This document shows, in pieces, positions 20,531 to 32,190 of a DNA stretch of 39,746 nucleotides. Each line of letters begins with the position of its first letter. Within the stretch, counting starts at the first letter, position 1. Under the pieces are notes generated by a model that searched no databases, was not told where the DNA came from, and saw only the letters and a program-made list of their open reading frames with translations. The stretch comes from Lingula anatina (Eukaryota; Brachiopoda; Lingulata; Lingulida; Lingulidae), in the NCBI RefSeq assembly GCF_001039355.2, contig NW_019773697.1, positions 1 through 39,746 of the forward strand, written 5' to 3'. The position numbers were made by a program, and so were the translations under genes.

Positions 20531-21854
20531 TAGTCCCATGAAAAATGCCCATGGCACGCTTTCCTAGGAACGGGGGATTCAGGACACGCATTTCCTGGGC
20601 TTTATATCCGCATTACTTAGTGTCCGCATTCCTAGGGGAATGGCGGACAAACAGTATTTCAATACAAGTGTTTCTCTCTGCTCTTTGCTGCTGACATTGG
20701 GCTGGCTCCAGGGGACATTAGGCTGGGACTCCTTAGGATCAAGGTCCCATTACATGTAGCTTCAGTTATTTTGTTAATGGTGATGTGGTTTTCGTGACAT
20801 TGTGTGGACACACTTGGAATTTGGCACTCCTGCCTCTTTTCATCTTATTCACATGAAGGTGAGGATTTCCTTTTGGGCCGCAACTGAAATTGATGCAAAA
20901 CCTTAATTATTGATCAATATGTATATATAAATGACATTAATTGATTAAAAAAAATAATATCAACCTCCAGTGAGCCGAATTCCATAAGGACGTGGGCCAC
21001 ATGTCTCATACCATACAGATTTTGATGACAAGTCATCTGAGTTATGTTTTGTTTATTTTATAAAGCTTTAACTTTTCGATTTTTCATTTACTTGCACCTG
21101 AAAACAGTTTTAATCGTAGAAGGGACACATAAAGGACGCCGTCCAGTGTGAAGGGGGATTTAAGAACAGAAAATGGGAGATTGAAAATCTCCTGCAGTCA
21201 AATCCACGTCTTGCAAAGCTTCTTATACTTTCCAACTCAGACTGTGAAGACAAGACAACCCTTAAAATAAAAGTTACCTTAATTGTGTCGTCATTATCAT
21301 TTAAGTCTGCCGTGGGTAGCCATTTGCGGCAGAGGGTCGCAATACCCCCCCCCCCCCCCAAAAAAAAAAAAAAAATAATAATAATAAAATAAAATAAAAT
21401 AAATAAATAAAAACATCATTTAGTATGAAAACGACACAATGTGCGTGATTGCAGATGTCGTTAAATAACTGGGTAGTCTTTTTAAACTAAATCATCAAAT
21501 TGAATATGGAATAAAACATCGAATCCAAGTGTAGGGTCGTCAAGCAATAACTTGTGAGAAGGAGAAAAAATGCTATTTACACCAGGAAAATTCATTTTGG
21601 CCGGGAAATTCCACGGATTCGACCTTTAACCAATGAATTGCTTTTAAAATGTGCTATTATGAACGATACTATCGACTGATGCATTGGATTGGTAACAGAT
21701 CAAAATATATGTTACGTATGGTACCTTTATTCTGTTGTTTGAATAAAATCATTAATGATCGAATAATGTTTTTTTTTACGGATTTTCGTTACTCAAAATA
21801 AACCAATGGTGTTTTAAGTCCAAAAATAGTACGTGCGTTATCGGTGCTGCGTTA
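20531..21854. other. noncoding region with poly-C/poly-A tract
   Basis: No gene recognised. C12 followed by A16 and (AAT)n/(AAAT)n lies at 21346-21412. Confidence 0.5.
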
Positions 21855-22566
21855 AGCCTCGGTCACAACCGGACGCATGAATTTCAGGATCGTACGTCCC
21901 CTGCGATTTTTAGGTGTTGCGGAGGCTGTGGAGGTCGTAGAGGTAGAGGAAAGTCTACCTTGCGAGTCGCGACGTTGCGACGTTCACTGATGATGTACTG
22001 ACGGCGTACGTCAGTTTTGTTTCCTGTTCTCCTCTTCTTTCTTCTTCCTCCTCCTTTTTTCTACTATGTAAGCTTCTTTCTCTTGCCTTTTGGAGGCATA
22101 TTAGAAACTAAGTTGAGCAAAAATTTTATAAATTTTGAAAATTGTTGTACACGTTGCACAATCGACGTTCACTGTAAAGACACGAGCGTGAGCATGCCTT
22201 TTATACACCAGGCGTGGGGGTGACGCACGTGCGACGCATTACCGGTGTGCTCTCGACTTTGTTCGTTAGTTGTGAGGGCGTGTGCTTTACTCAACACGCA
22301 AAGGGCACTTGCTCCTTCATTGCTTGCGAAGTGCGTCTTGCACAACGCGCGTCTCTCTTGCTAACTCCGTGCGAGGGGATCACGTTACGCTTGCGGCCTC
22401 GCTGTTTGCAGGCTATTCGTAAAATCTTTTGGACATGTCCAACATCATCCGTACGTGCTTACGGGGTGTCTGCGAACTCAGAATTGCGTAAGAAGGACTT
22501 GCGTGGGACGTGCGATTCTGCGTAAAATTTGGACGCAAACACCCCGTAAGAGCCCACACCGAGGCT
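21855..22566. mobile_element. 712-bp MITE with TTA target duplication
   Basis: The ends AGCCTCGGT and ACCGAGGCT are perfect inverses of 9 bp and are flanked by TTA at 21852-21854 and 22567-22569. The interior is GC-richer than its surroundings, with many ACG-containing words (GCGACGTTGCGACGTTCAC). The 3-bp TWA-type duplication is consistent with a Harbinger-related element. No coding remnant was recognised, and the two open frames inside are not convincing. Confidence 0.6.
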
Positions 22567-22569
22567 TTA

Positions 22570-23247
22570 GCGTAGGGGCAATCGCATTCCTTGTTCTTTC
22601 CTTATATCGTGTTTTTTGACTGATCATATAATTACGATTGCCTGGAGGCCCCAAACTGTAACACAAGGCCCACTTTTCAACAACTACTTTTTTATGAGCA
22701 TAACCTTAATGCATGCGGATTTCAAAGCATAACTTGTAAATATAAAGTTCAACCGACATAATCTCAAGAGTATAAAAATTAAGATATGTTAAAATCTCTC
22801 CCAGACGACAAAAAAGTGGACGTATACTGATACACATAAATACTCACCTGATTGCCAGACATGAGAATGGAGGAAACGGCTCCTCTGAGGGTCTTCACTC
22901 TAAAAAAACTGTCAACTACTCAGATCTGGAGCGATTTGATGGCTACCTAATAAGGTGTGTATGAACCCCTTTGAAGCTGAAGTGTGACGGCGACGTGTTG
23001 GAGATTCTGCCACCTCATCGGGCAAGGCCAGTAATTAAACGGTCCTCCAAGGAGACCATTATCATGTACTTTAATATGGAATTGTTTAAACCTATCTTTC
23101 TTGAATGACCACGTGACGTGCTGTGATAACGTCATAGATATGGCATCAGGATTCCACTCAAAGTTTGGTCTATACTTGGAGGAACAGACATCCAGGGTGG
23201 ATTCGTTTTCGATGACTAGTCTCGCTAATGGGATCTCTCGATGCATG
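22570..23247. other. probable 3' UTR of the IAP gene and flank
   Basis: Directly downstream (minus strand) of the RING exon. A 99-codon minus frame at 22947-23246 starts just after the IAP stop and has no recognisable domain; it is probably UTR. Confidence 0.4.
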
Positions 23248-24144
23248 TTACAAATGAACTTTCTTCCATTTCACTCCTATTCTGCATAAGGGACATTTCT
23301 TCAATTTTAACCCGCAAGACTCACACGCTACCATGTGGAAACAAGGTATAAAAACCCCTTCGCAGTCTGCATCGAAGCATATTTTGCACCGTTTTTCCTT
23401 TTTTAAGGATTCGTTCTCGTCTTTTACGTAATCTGTAAACGGTAAGCATAATAAAACTATAATGCTCATATTTATCTTTGTAAAAGTAACAATGAGCAGA
23501 TCACATTGGATAGCGATTGGTTAATATTGTCTTATACTGTTTTGATATAGTAATTAATGTACAACACCAATTGGTGTAAAAACTTTTGTCAATGCAGTGT
23601 ATGAAACACGTATGTTTAGATACCTAAAGGTTCGGGAGTTTAATGGGTTATTTGTTATGAAAATTGAAGAACCAAGAGACAAACAGCTTACGAGATACTT
23701 GGTGAAGGTATAAAGCTAAATTGCTGTTTCTGTTTTCGTCATGAACCATTTCCCAATCGCCAATGTGGTCATGTTATATTTTAATTAGTTAATTTACGTG
23801 TACGTACACTGCGACCATTTTAATCGTTTTTTCTTTGTGAATTTATATTATTACATTTATACAAGTAAAATCTATTTATCTTTCCAAGCTGCCCTACAGC
23901 GGTCTACACTAACAAAGATGTCCCCCAGTCATTTCTGTGTGCGCTTCATTCTGTATCACTTACCGTAGTCAGTTTGTATGTATGCGTCAGCACGAATTCG
24001 ATGTGGGCTTATTGTCGGGGATCCTGAATTTGTGGGTAATTTTATTTCAGCTGCAAGTCTCACATCCTCATCCATACCATCTCCATGTGACGCAGCTGAG
24101 ATGCTTGTCTCCTGTGCCTTTAAATATATATAAGGGAATAATAC

Positions 24145-24209
<65 letters not shown>

Positions 24210-25735
24210 CCGCCACCCACGCCAACTATTTCGCCCCCCGTAAAGGAATTCTGCACCAATTAATTATCTTATCTATTAATTTATTGACTTATTTATTGAT
24301 TTATATTTCAGTTTGGGGACTTACATGGTGTGTTTCTTGTACATAAACAGATGTGGCAGTGCCGCAGACCATATTTGGGCGGCTCGGTGTAGGTGTATGT
24401 ACCGCTTGCCAGGGCTCCATATGACACGACGAGAACTGCACATCCTCATTAGAATCTATAATAACGGTATAATATGTAAATGGTTTATTTGTTGTGACCT
24501 GTCATAGGTTTTATTTTAAGTTAACATGGACACAAAGCCAATGAAGAATTATGTACTCGGCAAAACCGTTATATAACAGCTTAACAGCAATTTTTGTACC
24601 AGTATATTCAAAAACATTTGTAACAGTATCCTTACATATCATTCTGGTTCATTCTCTTTTACACCAACTTCTATGAGAGAGAGAAAGGAAGAAAGTGCAT
24701 CAGGGGAGAGAGAAATAGTTGACATAAAAAGCTGGTATAGACTACTAGAGGGAGTTAGAGACGCAAACAGAACATGGGGCACTTTTATCACTTGAAAAGA
24801 AGTAAGATTTTATCCAGTAAATGTACGTGTCAAGCTATTTTATTTAACTGATTATGCATGGTTGCTGTATTATAAAACATCCGCGTCATTAAAATACTAC
24901 TGAATATTTCCCACCCTGTAGTAGTATAGTAGTAGCAGCAGCAGTAGTAGTAGCAGTAGTAGTAGTAGTAGTGCCTTAAGTTAATTACAGATGTACAAAA
25001 ACGAAGAAGTTCTCTGCCTTGATACTACTTACTCGTAGCATGTTGATTAAGCACCATGTTATCGAGCCCTGGCTGGGGCATACCACCCTGGTAGTGAGTT
25101 TTCGAGAGCCCTTGGTTACCAGATATTTGGCCATTGATCACCTCTCGGGCATCCGATGGTGTTTCTAACTGTAACTGCCGTTCTGAAGACGGTTCGAGTT
25201 CTTTCTGTTGTTCTGCCAATACAAAGCTGGTGCTTGTTGTAGGGGTTCCTTCCGCATTCATACCATCACTGCACGGAGGACGGTGACCATAAACCTGCTC
25301 CAAAAGAGGAGTTGGTGAACAACGGTCGTTCGTGAGGCTATCAGAGCTCTGGCCAGGGTCTCGGATATCTGTTTCGTTTGATTCCGTTTGTGTTCTACCT
25401 GAAGCCAGGTTTGGAAACGGGTCGTTTCCTTCATTTTGGGGCAGGCGGTCATACAAAGGAACGTCCCCAGAGTCGTGGCCAGTCACATGTTTGCAATGTG
25501 GAAAGTAATAGCGGTGTGTCTGGAAAGGACGGTCACTCTCTTTCCAGTTACTTATTCTGCCTCGACAGCTAAAACATATCACCTCGTCTGCACTGGCTGT
25601 GTAAGAAAACCCCGCAGATGCCAGTGGCAGGCATTTGGGTTTTCCTGGCCATGTTCTAAAACTTGCTATTCTTTCTTTTTCAAACCTGTACTTTGCATCA
25701 GGTGACCCGAAACATCCAGATAAAAGCCGTGCCAT
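23248..25735 (-). CDS. inhibitor-of-apoptosis protein, one BIR plus RING (BIRC7/XIAP-like), 390 aa
   Basis: Four exons with consistent splice phases: 25033-25735, 24325-24455, 23964-24117, 23248-23432 (1173 nt with stop). Exon 1 starts MARLLSG and holds one BIR at about residues 20-83: FRTWPGKPKCLPLASAGFSY, then zinc ligands in CFSCRGRISNW...HRYYFPHC. Exons 2 and 3 encode a low-complexity linker. The last exon carries a C3HC4 RING (KRCKICFDADCEGVFIPCFH, then CESC...CPLC) and ends KWKKVHL, where many IAPs end in a short hydrophobic tail. RINGs of this type act as ubiquitin E3 ligases and BIRs bind caspases or IAP-binding motifs, so a cytosolic role in cell death or immune signalling is expected. 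The linker has no obvious UBA or CARD. IAPs are commonly expanded in marine invertebrates. Confidence 0.9.
24149..24206. repeat. (TA)n microsatellite in IAP intron 2
   Basis: About 29 TA units ending only ~31 nt before the exon 3 acceptor on the minus strand. Confidence 0.9.
24921..24972. repeat. (AGT)n/(AGC)n trinucleotide repeat in IAP intron 1
   Basis: Imperfect GTA/GCA trinucleotide run of about 17 units, ~60 nt from the exon 1 donor. Confidence 0.8.
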
Positions 25736-26224
25736 GGTTTAATTGTTCCTAGCAGTATCTCTATTGCAGTATGTCCTCTGTATATGGATACATGGCCAAG
25801 GCAATCTACAAAATAAAATTAAATAATTAAAAATAATGAAAAAATATATTTCACCTAACGTCTCACTATTATCCTCGCAAGTTACTAAAGATGTATTGAT
25901 ATACAAATGTATTTTACCCATCTCAACTACGATTATCTACAAAATTAATTAAATATTTATAAGTATACAAAATAAAGGAAGAAGGGAAATAACATTAAAC
26001 CCTCCCGTCCCAACTGCCTTTGCTCATGCATAATTCGTCATTTTATAGTGTCTTAAATGTAATAAAACATGGCGACAAGTTTGGGTTGCTAGTCATAATA
26101 GCATATAACAAAGCATGGAAGCTTATAAAAGATTTGGTCACTCAGTACCTCTGTTACACAAAAAAAAAAAAAAACTTGCGGTAAATTTCTATGCTATGTA
26201 TCTGGAATAGTATTTCATCAAAGA

Positions 26225-26278
<54 letters not shown>

Positions 26279-26715
26279 AAGGGTTAAACAAGAAGTGTGC
26301 ACGGAAAAATATTGAAAGGATGTTATACAAAGGAGGCTTCGAGTTCGACCACATTGCATTTCAGGGAAGATGTGCCGCATTAATTTTATTTAAAGAGTGC
26401 ATTTCACCGGAACAATTCATTGACTGCGCTGACGAGGGACTGTACATTAAACATAAAAGGTACCAAAGTTAAGGCATCGTCTCCGGTGCCAATCGAAGAG
26501 ATGTTCATGGTCAGATTATTTTGCTTTACGGTTGACGAAGAATTAACCGAAGCACGAGGAGTGTCAAAGGCGCCGCAAAGGGATACGTGGTCCAAACTTT
26601 CGAGTACTTGTTTACGTGTTTCTAGATCAGTATCTACCGAGGATGACGGAAAGGTCGCGGTCTCCGATAAAATTTCGAACCCTCTGAAAAGACAGCTGTT
26701 CCGGTTCATTCTGTT
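25736..26715. other. IAP 5' region and retroelement flank
   Basis: An in-frame stop lies just upstream of the IAP ATG. A possible 5' UTR acceptor (ttattttgtag, minus strand) is at about 25810. (TA)n lies at 26227-26272. Decayed gag N-terminal sequence may begin near 26404. Confidence 0.4.
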
Positions 26716-27003
26716 GGACCTCCTAGAATTACCTTGTTTTCGGGAGAAAGCGTCAAAGGTGATATTACATATAATCAGTGGAGGTCTGAAGTGATAACAT
26801 TACTAGGTGATAGTGTTTTTTCCGATCCGATTATTTTACATGCAACCCGTTAGTCGGTTCGACGATCAGCTGCCGATGCTTTAATGTATTGTGGGGAAGG
26901 AGCTTCTGTCAATGCAATATTGCAGAAATTTGACAGTATTTTTGGGGACGTTGTACCCGTAGATGCTGCATTGGAAAAGTTTTACTCAGCAACCCAATAC
27001 TTT
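26716..27003 (+). pseudogene. Ty3/Gypsy gag, 5' part (broken)
   Basis: The + frame reads FSGESVKGDITYNQWRSEV...HATR-stop-SVRRSAADALMYCGEGASVN + AILQKFDSIFGDVVPVDAAL + EKFYSATQ, typical of the capsid region of invertebrate Ty3/Gypsy (and PNMA-like) Gag. It contains one in-frame TAG and stops at the N at 27004, beyond which minus-strand LINE sequence begins. The rest of gag resumes at 30716. Confidence 0.75.
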
Positions 27004-27004
27004 N

Positions 27005-28072
27005 ATTTTCAAATATGGACATAAGAGTATCGATAAATTTTTTAGTCAGCAGGTGGACATCGGACTCGAGTTTAAACATGCCGTCCCAGTCGAACTGAGT
27101 TATTTCGATTTTTAGCCCTTCAAGGTTTGCATGGTCGTACTTCCATATGGTTCTATAGTAAGGTGAATGCTTACAGAGAGTTATGTCTATGGAGGTCACT
27201 AATGTAGCATGGTCTGTGCGTCCAATCGGTGCTTCCACAGAAGATCTTAGTACCAGGCCGGGAATGTCAGTCACAGTCAGGTCAATACATGAAACAGAGC
27301 TTCCTTGAATTCGGGTTGGCTCATTTATTAACTGGTCAAGGCTATGTTCGCAAAATATGTCGCTTAACATTCGACCTGGCACATCATCACCTCCCTCCAG
27401 AAACCATTGCCTGTTATGAGCATTAAAATCGCCATTTATTATGATTCCGTCATGCCGAGATCGTCTTGTTTTCTCAAGGCATTCGGATAGAAGGGACATA
27501 AAAATGTTCCTCTGTTGGGCTGATTGATTAGGAGATCTGTAGAGTACACCGTAAAGAAGAGTTTTGTGCTTCACTCGCAGCTCCACCCAAAGGCAGTCCA
27601 GACCATCTAATTGAAGATCAGTTCGTTCTTTATACATTATATCATCGCATATATACAAGATAAGCCCTCGGCCATTATTAGAAAATACGGGTACTTGAAA
27701 GCCTTCAATATTATACTTTTCACTCCGAGCTATTCGACAGATATTTCCTGCTTCGCAAAGCCCAACTACGTCAACTTTAGCATTTTTAATTCTTATTTTA
27801 AGGCTCTCGAAGCGTTCATCAGCATCCGCGCTAAGACTCCTTATGTTTGAGAAAAGTATGGTAAGGGGGATCGAGTACGGCCCTGGGTTGGGGTGGACAT
27901 CTCCAGATAGTAGAATGATCTCAAGCATGATAATAATTACTAGGAACAGAATCACTATTGGTATCAAATGAAGTGTGACTGGTGTCAGTTTGTATGATCC
28001 AGACGATAGCTTATGTATAACACAATAGAAATGGCCAATTGCGACCCTCCACTGACCTAAACTAATCCCCAT
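27005..28072 (-). mobile_element. CR1/L2-like LINE ORF2, N-terminal 2A-like motif and APE endonuclease
   Basis: The frame from ATG 28072 runs to the gap. Residues 34-55 are strongly hydrophobic (LHLIPIVILFLVIIIMLEII). GDVHPNPGP follows at 57-65, a 2A-like motif known at the N-terminus of several invertebrate non-LTR ORF2 proteins. Next is an APE-type endonuclease with FSNIRSLS, GDFNAHN, SCIDLTVTD and GRTDHATL; the catalytic Asp, Asn and His positions look intact. The reverse transcriptase is missing: the sequence ends at N 27004 and what lies beyond is + strand gag. The element is truncated in the assembly, though the true allele could be longer. Confidence 0.9.
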
Positions 28073-28079
28073 TCATGTG

Positions 28080-28903
28080 AATGATCATCAAGTACCCCCG
28101 TCCCCAGCCATGCCCCCGCCTTAGTCCTCTAAGGCTATATTTAGGAAAACAAGACTTCAAAAAGTTAAAGAACATGATTAAATGAGAAAGAACAAAACAG
28201 AGTAGATAATGCACTTGACAGGTCGTATAGTGTAGATTGAGATAGTACGGTGGAAAGAAAAGGCAAAGTTTGGGATGGCTTCGGAGTTAAATACGGCTGT
28301 AAGTTTTCTACCAGTCTCCATTAGTAAGGTCGTTAATGTGCAAGGCTTGCATGTGCTAACTAATGTCATCTAGGCCAGTTATTGATTACTATTTCGTCCA
28401 TCATACAACAGTTAATGGTCAACAGAAGTTGATAACAGTAAGTCATCCATTAATCATTTGGTATCTCGTCACTATGAGCCAAGTACCGTGTAATTGAATT
28501 GACATTTTTCTAGATTACACACCAGCTTAATAATGCATTTATCAATTGATTAATAGAGACATGACTCTAAAACATACGTAAAGTCATACTAAAGCTCATC
28601 GAGGATAATCACCAATAAATATTTAGTCAGTTACACCTCAGATTAAAATTTTGTATTTTCTGGCTGGCTATATAGAGAGACAACTCCATAGTTATTTTCT
28701 CCATGTGGTAACAGGATAACCGATCAGCCGTATAGATGTTTACATGCTTGGCTAAAAGGATGTGATATAGCTGACTAACTTGGCTGTTCTTCAGTGACAA
28801 ATGGAAGCACACAAGCTTGACTAAGTAATGATGCTGTATAGCTAGCTACCTTGACTGTTGCACGGTGGCAGATTGAAAGCACACAAAACTATACGACGGC
28901 TAC
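28080..28903. other. spacer between LINE ORF1 and ORF2
   Basis: About 830 bp without recognisable coding sequence. This is long for the gap between the two ORFs, so it may contain an insertion or decayed sequence. Confidence 0.4.
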
Positions 28904-29875
28904 TCACACCACTTGATTGCGTGGTTTACGAGTTACGGGTGGTTTGGCAGGGGCATTTTCCATATCGGTGATAATATTGTCAAAGTCGTCAGTTACTTGG
29001 AAGACACGAATGACTCCGTTTTTGGTTTTTCCAAGAATTTTCCCTTTGTCTGACCAGCAATTAGAGATCGAACCGTGATCCGCCAGTCTTCTTAAAAGAC
29101 CACGATTCATTGGGCTTAAATCTTCATAGACACGGATCCCGGTCCCTTTCAACAGAAATCTATTTCCAATAAAGTCATCACGGACAGCTTTAGACTTCAG
29201 CCTAATTATAATTTGGCTCTGATCTGACCTCTTGTGTTGAGGTAGCCTATGCCCCGTTTCTATATCATCGCTGGCAAGTTTTGGATGAATCGGTGTGTCA
29301 GATAAAGTTTTCACCAAGCTGGAGATGCAATGCTTCACATTGAAAGGCTCTTTTTTCTCCATTTCACTTATGGGGACCCCGGAAAATCTTAGCTGTAAGC
29401 GTCTCGAATACTGAGAGTTCTGGTTTGCAAGAAGTGTTACTTGATTTAGATCATCTCTCATTTTCAGATTTTCCGCTCGCAACAAGCTAAGTTCGTCCTG
29501 CAGCTCCGCATTAATTTCGGCAAGCTCGGACTTGAGGGGAGCTACCCTTGATGCAATGGCCTCATTTATTGCTGCTCGAATTTTCACATCGACAGATTTC
29601 ATTTTGTCGTCCATATGTTTCTCGAAATCAGTTAGCATGTCTTTCATACGTGATTCAAACTGGCTTAGAAAGTTAAGAAGATTCGGGTCGGAATCATTAG
29701 AAAAGGCATCAGAAGGGACGATCCTATTTTCAGGCGTATTTGGCCTACCTCTTTTACCCGGAGGCTGTACGGGGCTTGACTGGTCGTCGTCATCATATAT
29801 TCCTCCATCTTGGATGTCAGTCCCAGTCCTCTGCCTGGTGCCCGTTAGGAAACTAGTAATAGCAGACTGTGCCAT
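28904..29875 (-). mobile_element. LINE ORF1 protein, 323 aa
   Basis: Intact frame MAQSAITSFLTGTRQRTG... The acidic/basic N-terminus is followed by a coiled coil (about 75-165, for example LNFLSQFESRMKDMLTDFEK and LLRAENLKMRDDLNQ). A conserved C-terminal nucleic-acid-binding part comes next (RRLQLRFSGVP, SQIIIRLKSKAVRDDFI, GIRVYEDLSPMNRGLLRRL, WSDKGKILGKTKNGVIRVF), as in L1/CR1-type ORF1p with an RRM-like fold. It acts as an RNA chaperone in the retrotransposition particle. It precedes ORF2 on the same strand. Being uninterrupted, the insertion may be fairly recent. Confidence 0.88.
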
Positions 29876-29893
29876 CTTTTGTTTACATCCACC

Positions 29894-30575
29894 TGCGCAC
29901 CACCCTGAGCTTCAGAGCTAACTTGACACTAACCTCTTCACTGTAGCCTATCTTCATCGTGTCAAGTAACCTCTGACCAGATTCGATTGCCTCCGCCGCC
30001 CGCCAATCAAATTTAAAAGCCCGCACTCAATGACTCATTAAACGATCTAGCCAATGAACGCGAACGAGTCAAAGCGCGCTTTGTTCAAATCCGGACCAAT
30101 CAAAGATAAGGCTGAATATCAGGGACTTGCCGTAACCTGTGGGCAGCACGCAAATAACATCGTCTCTCAGTAGATAATGATGCAGGGCCTCAAACTGCTA
30201 GACCCTATGGTTTCAATTCCGATTTACTCATATTTTGCAAAGAATCAAGAGATAACTTAACACATTCTTTTTCGTAGTCACTCGCCTTGCTTTCTTTGTG
30301 TACGGTAATACACTCGGAACTACTCGGATGTCTCCGCACTCGACAATAACTATGTTGTTAGTATGGAGCTTGCGGAATCAGCCGAGGATTGCCGATTGAC
30401 GGTCAACCAATCAGCGTTTTCACCAAACTTTGGTGAAAATTTTTGAAACATGGATTTGATTGGCTTATATAAACTAGGTCAAACTATTTTCGTCAGAGGT
30501 TACTTGACACGATGGAGATAGGCTACAGTGAAAAGGTTAGTGTCAAGTTAGCTCTGAAGCTCAGGGTGCTGCGCA
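29894..30575. promoter_or_regulatory. divergent promoter-like region between 84-bp inverted repeats
   Basis: 29894-29977 and 30492-30575 are inverted copies (81/84 identical), each reading outward from GTCAGAGGTTACTTGACACG. The left one leads into LINE ORF1. The 514-bp centre contains several CCAAT/ATTGG boxes in both directions, and on the right TATATAAA at 30466-30473, 26 bp before the repeat starts. This fits two outward transcription starts at about 29977 (-) and 30492 (+). Each arm also opens a small ORF (M-E/K-IGYSE-K/E-VSVKLALKLRV) with a donor-like AG/GTTAGT. Confidence 0.65.
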
Positions 30576-30715
30576 CAGACACTGCTAAGAGACTTTATAA
30601 GATATGTCGAGACCTCAAATTTCACTAAGCAGCAGCCAAACTAAAGAAAGACACTCTAACGTCCGAGCCTCCCTAATCTGTGACCATTACATCTCGTGAC
30701 GTCACACCCACCTTA

Positions 30716-31183
30716 ATGAGAAAGTTGTTAATTGGGCTTCTCGTTTAGAAGCATATTTTGATACAATTAGTAGAGTAGATCCGGAAGTTAGGGAAGGAAA
30801 AAAACGTGATAGAATTTTACGGTCGAAATTTTTCTCTGGATTGTTTTCAGTCAACGTTAAGCATGCATTGAGGCATCATTACCATTCCGGAGAAACTTTT
30901 CAGGAATTGATGGTAAGTGCACGTGTGGCAGAGTTAGAATTTTCAGGCTCCCGTGAAACTTCCTCATTCCAAGGTAAGCCTCAGTCTGATGTTTCCGTAG
31001 ACTTGATGAAAAAAGTAGATATGTTAGCTTTTCGCATATCAGATTTAGAGCACTCTGATCCAAATGACAGTTCTCAACGGAAAAGTCGTGTTTACGAAGA
31101 CAAAGATGAAAGTTTCTCTGTCTTAGAAATGAATAGTAAATTAGATTTGTTGGTGCCGAGCATTGAAAAATCGGTCGTCGGGT
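30716..31183 (+). pseudogene. Ty3/Gypsy gag, 3' part
   Basis: Reads NEKVVNWASRLEAYFDTISR, DRILRSKFFSGLFSVNVKHA, LRHHYHSGETFQELMVSARV, AELEFSG, the second half of the capsid homology region that follows 26716-27003. The LINE inserted between the two halves. The frame ends at 31183 (VVG-stop). Confidence 0.8.
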
Positions 31184-31257
31184 AAGTGATTTGGAGGAAA
31201 AAATGAGTGAGTCAGGCACAGAAATGCAAAGTCAGTTGTTTGCTTTAGTGTAATCAG

Positions 31258-31340
31258 GATGGATATATTTCTTCCAGGTGCCCTTAAAACGCACAATCAG
31301 GATGGATATATTTCTTCCAGGTGCCCTTAAAACGCACAAG
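31258..31340. repeat. 40-bp tandem duplication
   Basis: CAGGATGGATATATTTCTTC + CAGGTGCCCTTAAAACGCAC appears twice in direct succession within the decayed gag-pol region. Confidence 0.85.
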
Positions 31341-31409
31341 GGTCGTCGATTCCGGGGCCCAGACTCTCGACCCAGTTAAAGCGGGCCACGATTATTGGTA
31401 AAGCAAAGG

Positions 31410-32086
31410 AAACAAAGGTGATGGCATAGCACGTAATGCGTTGATAGATACCGGATCAATGGTTTCAGTTTCAACTGTATCAGAACATTTCGTTAAAGAG
31501 TGGTTAGGGAGAGAAATTATCCCTTTAAAAGATGTGATGAATTTAGAATCGGCAGGGGGGACAGATAGTACCTTATTAAGGATCTGTTGAAGCAACTGTG
31601 AGTTTGCCAACTTATCACGGCGTAAAAGAAATCCCGTCTATTTTACTAGTAGTCCAGAATGGCAGCGCTTACATCCAAAAGGTGCCAGTGTGCATGGCCC
31701 CTTATAGTTTGTGCTAAGAAAGGGTGGGAAGGATGAGAAAAAATGAGAAAAAAATATAATTGCTTCCATATTGTTGGGAATGGCGTACAAACCAATGGAC
31801 GTTGGTAAGGGTGAAAGTAAACGTTCAGTCACAATAAGTGCAGGCGAAACTAAAATAATCAATGGAATATGCAAAAGGGCCATTATAGTGAACAGTACAA
31901 ACGCAGTCCTGGAACCAAGTGATCTAAATCCCTTGCCTGTGGGTTCGATAATTTGCCCTTGTTTAGTACGTATGAAAAGTATGTTAAATGAAACACCTGT
32001 AGTATTTAAAATTTGTTCAAAGAAAGCTGTTACAATACCAAGAAATTCCATTTTCAGTAATATCAATAGATCATGCAACATGGAAT
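31410..32086 (+). pseudogene. Ty3/Gypsy protease and protease-RT linker, broken
   Basis: ARNALIDTGSMVSVST carries the aspartic-protease DTG motif, followed by EHFVKEWLGREIIPLKDVMN and a stop at 31587. The next recognisable piece (31771-32086: MLGMAYKPMDVGKGESKRSV ... IPRNSIFSNI) corresponds to the linker before reverse transcriptase in this class. Several frameshifts and stops make it inactive. Confidence 0.75.
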
Positions 32087-32190
32087 GAAATACAATGAAA
32101 GTGATGATTCCACTAGTAGTTGTGACCGTCTTCGTGCTCAGAATAAGCCATTGAGCAGAGATGACATGTTGGAGAGAACACTTTTAACTG

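Noticed and set aside
22947-23246. 99-codon minus frame
   Set aside because: Lies directly after the IAP stop and has no domain; most likely 3' UTR.
24149-24206. YIYIYI-type open frames here and at 10103, 10712, 26227, 32649
   Set aside because: They are translations of (TA)n microsatellites.
31638-32081. 147-codon minus frame
   Set aside because: Shadow of the Gypsy protease-RT linker on the opposite strand.
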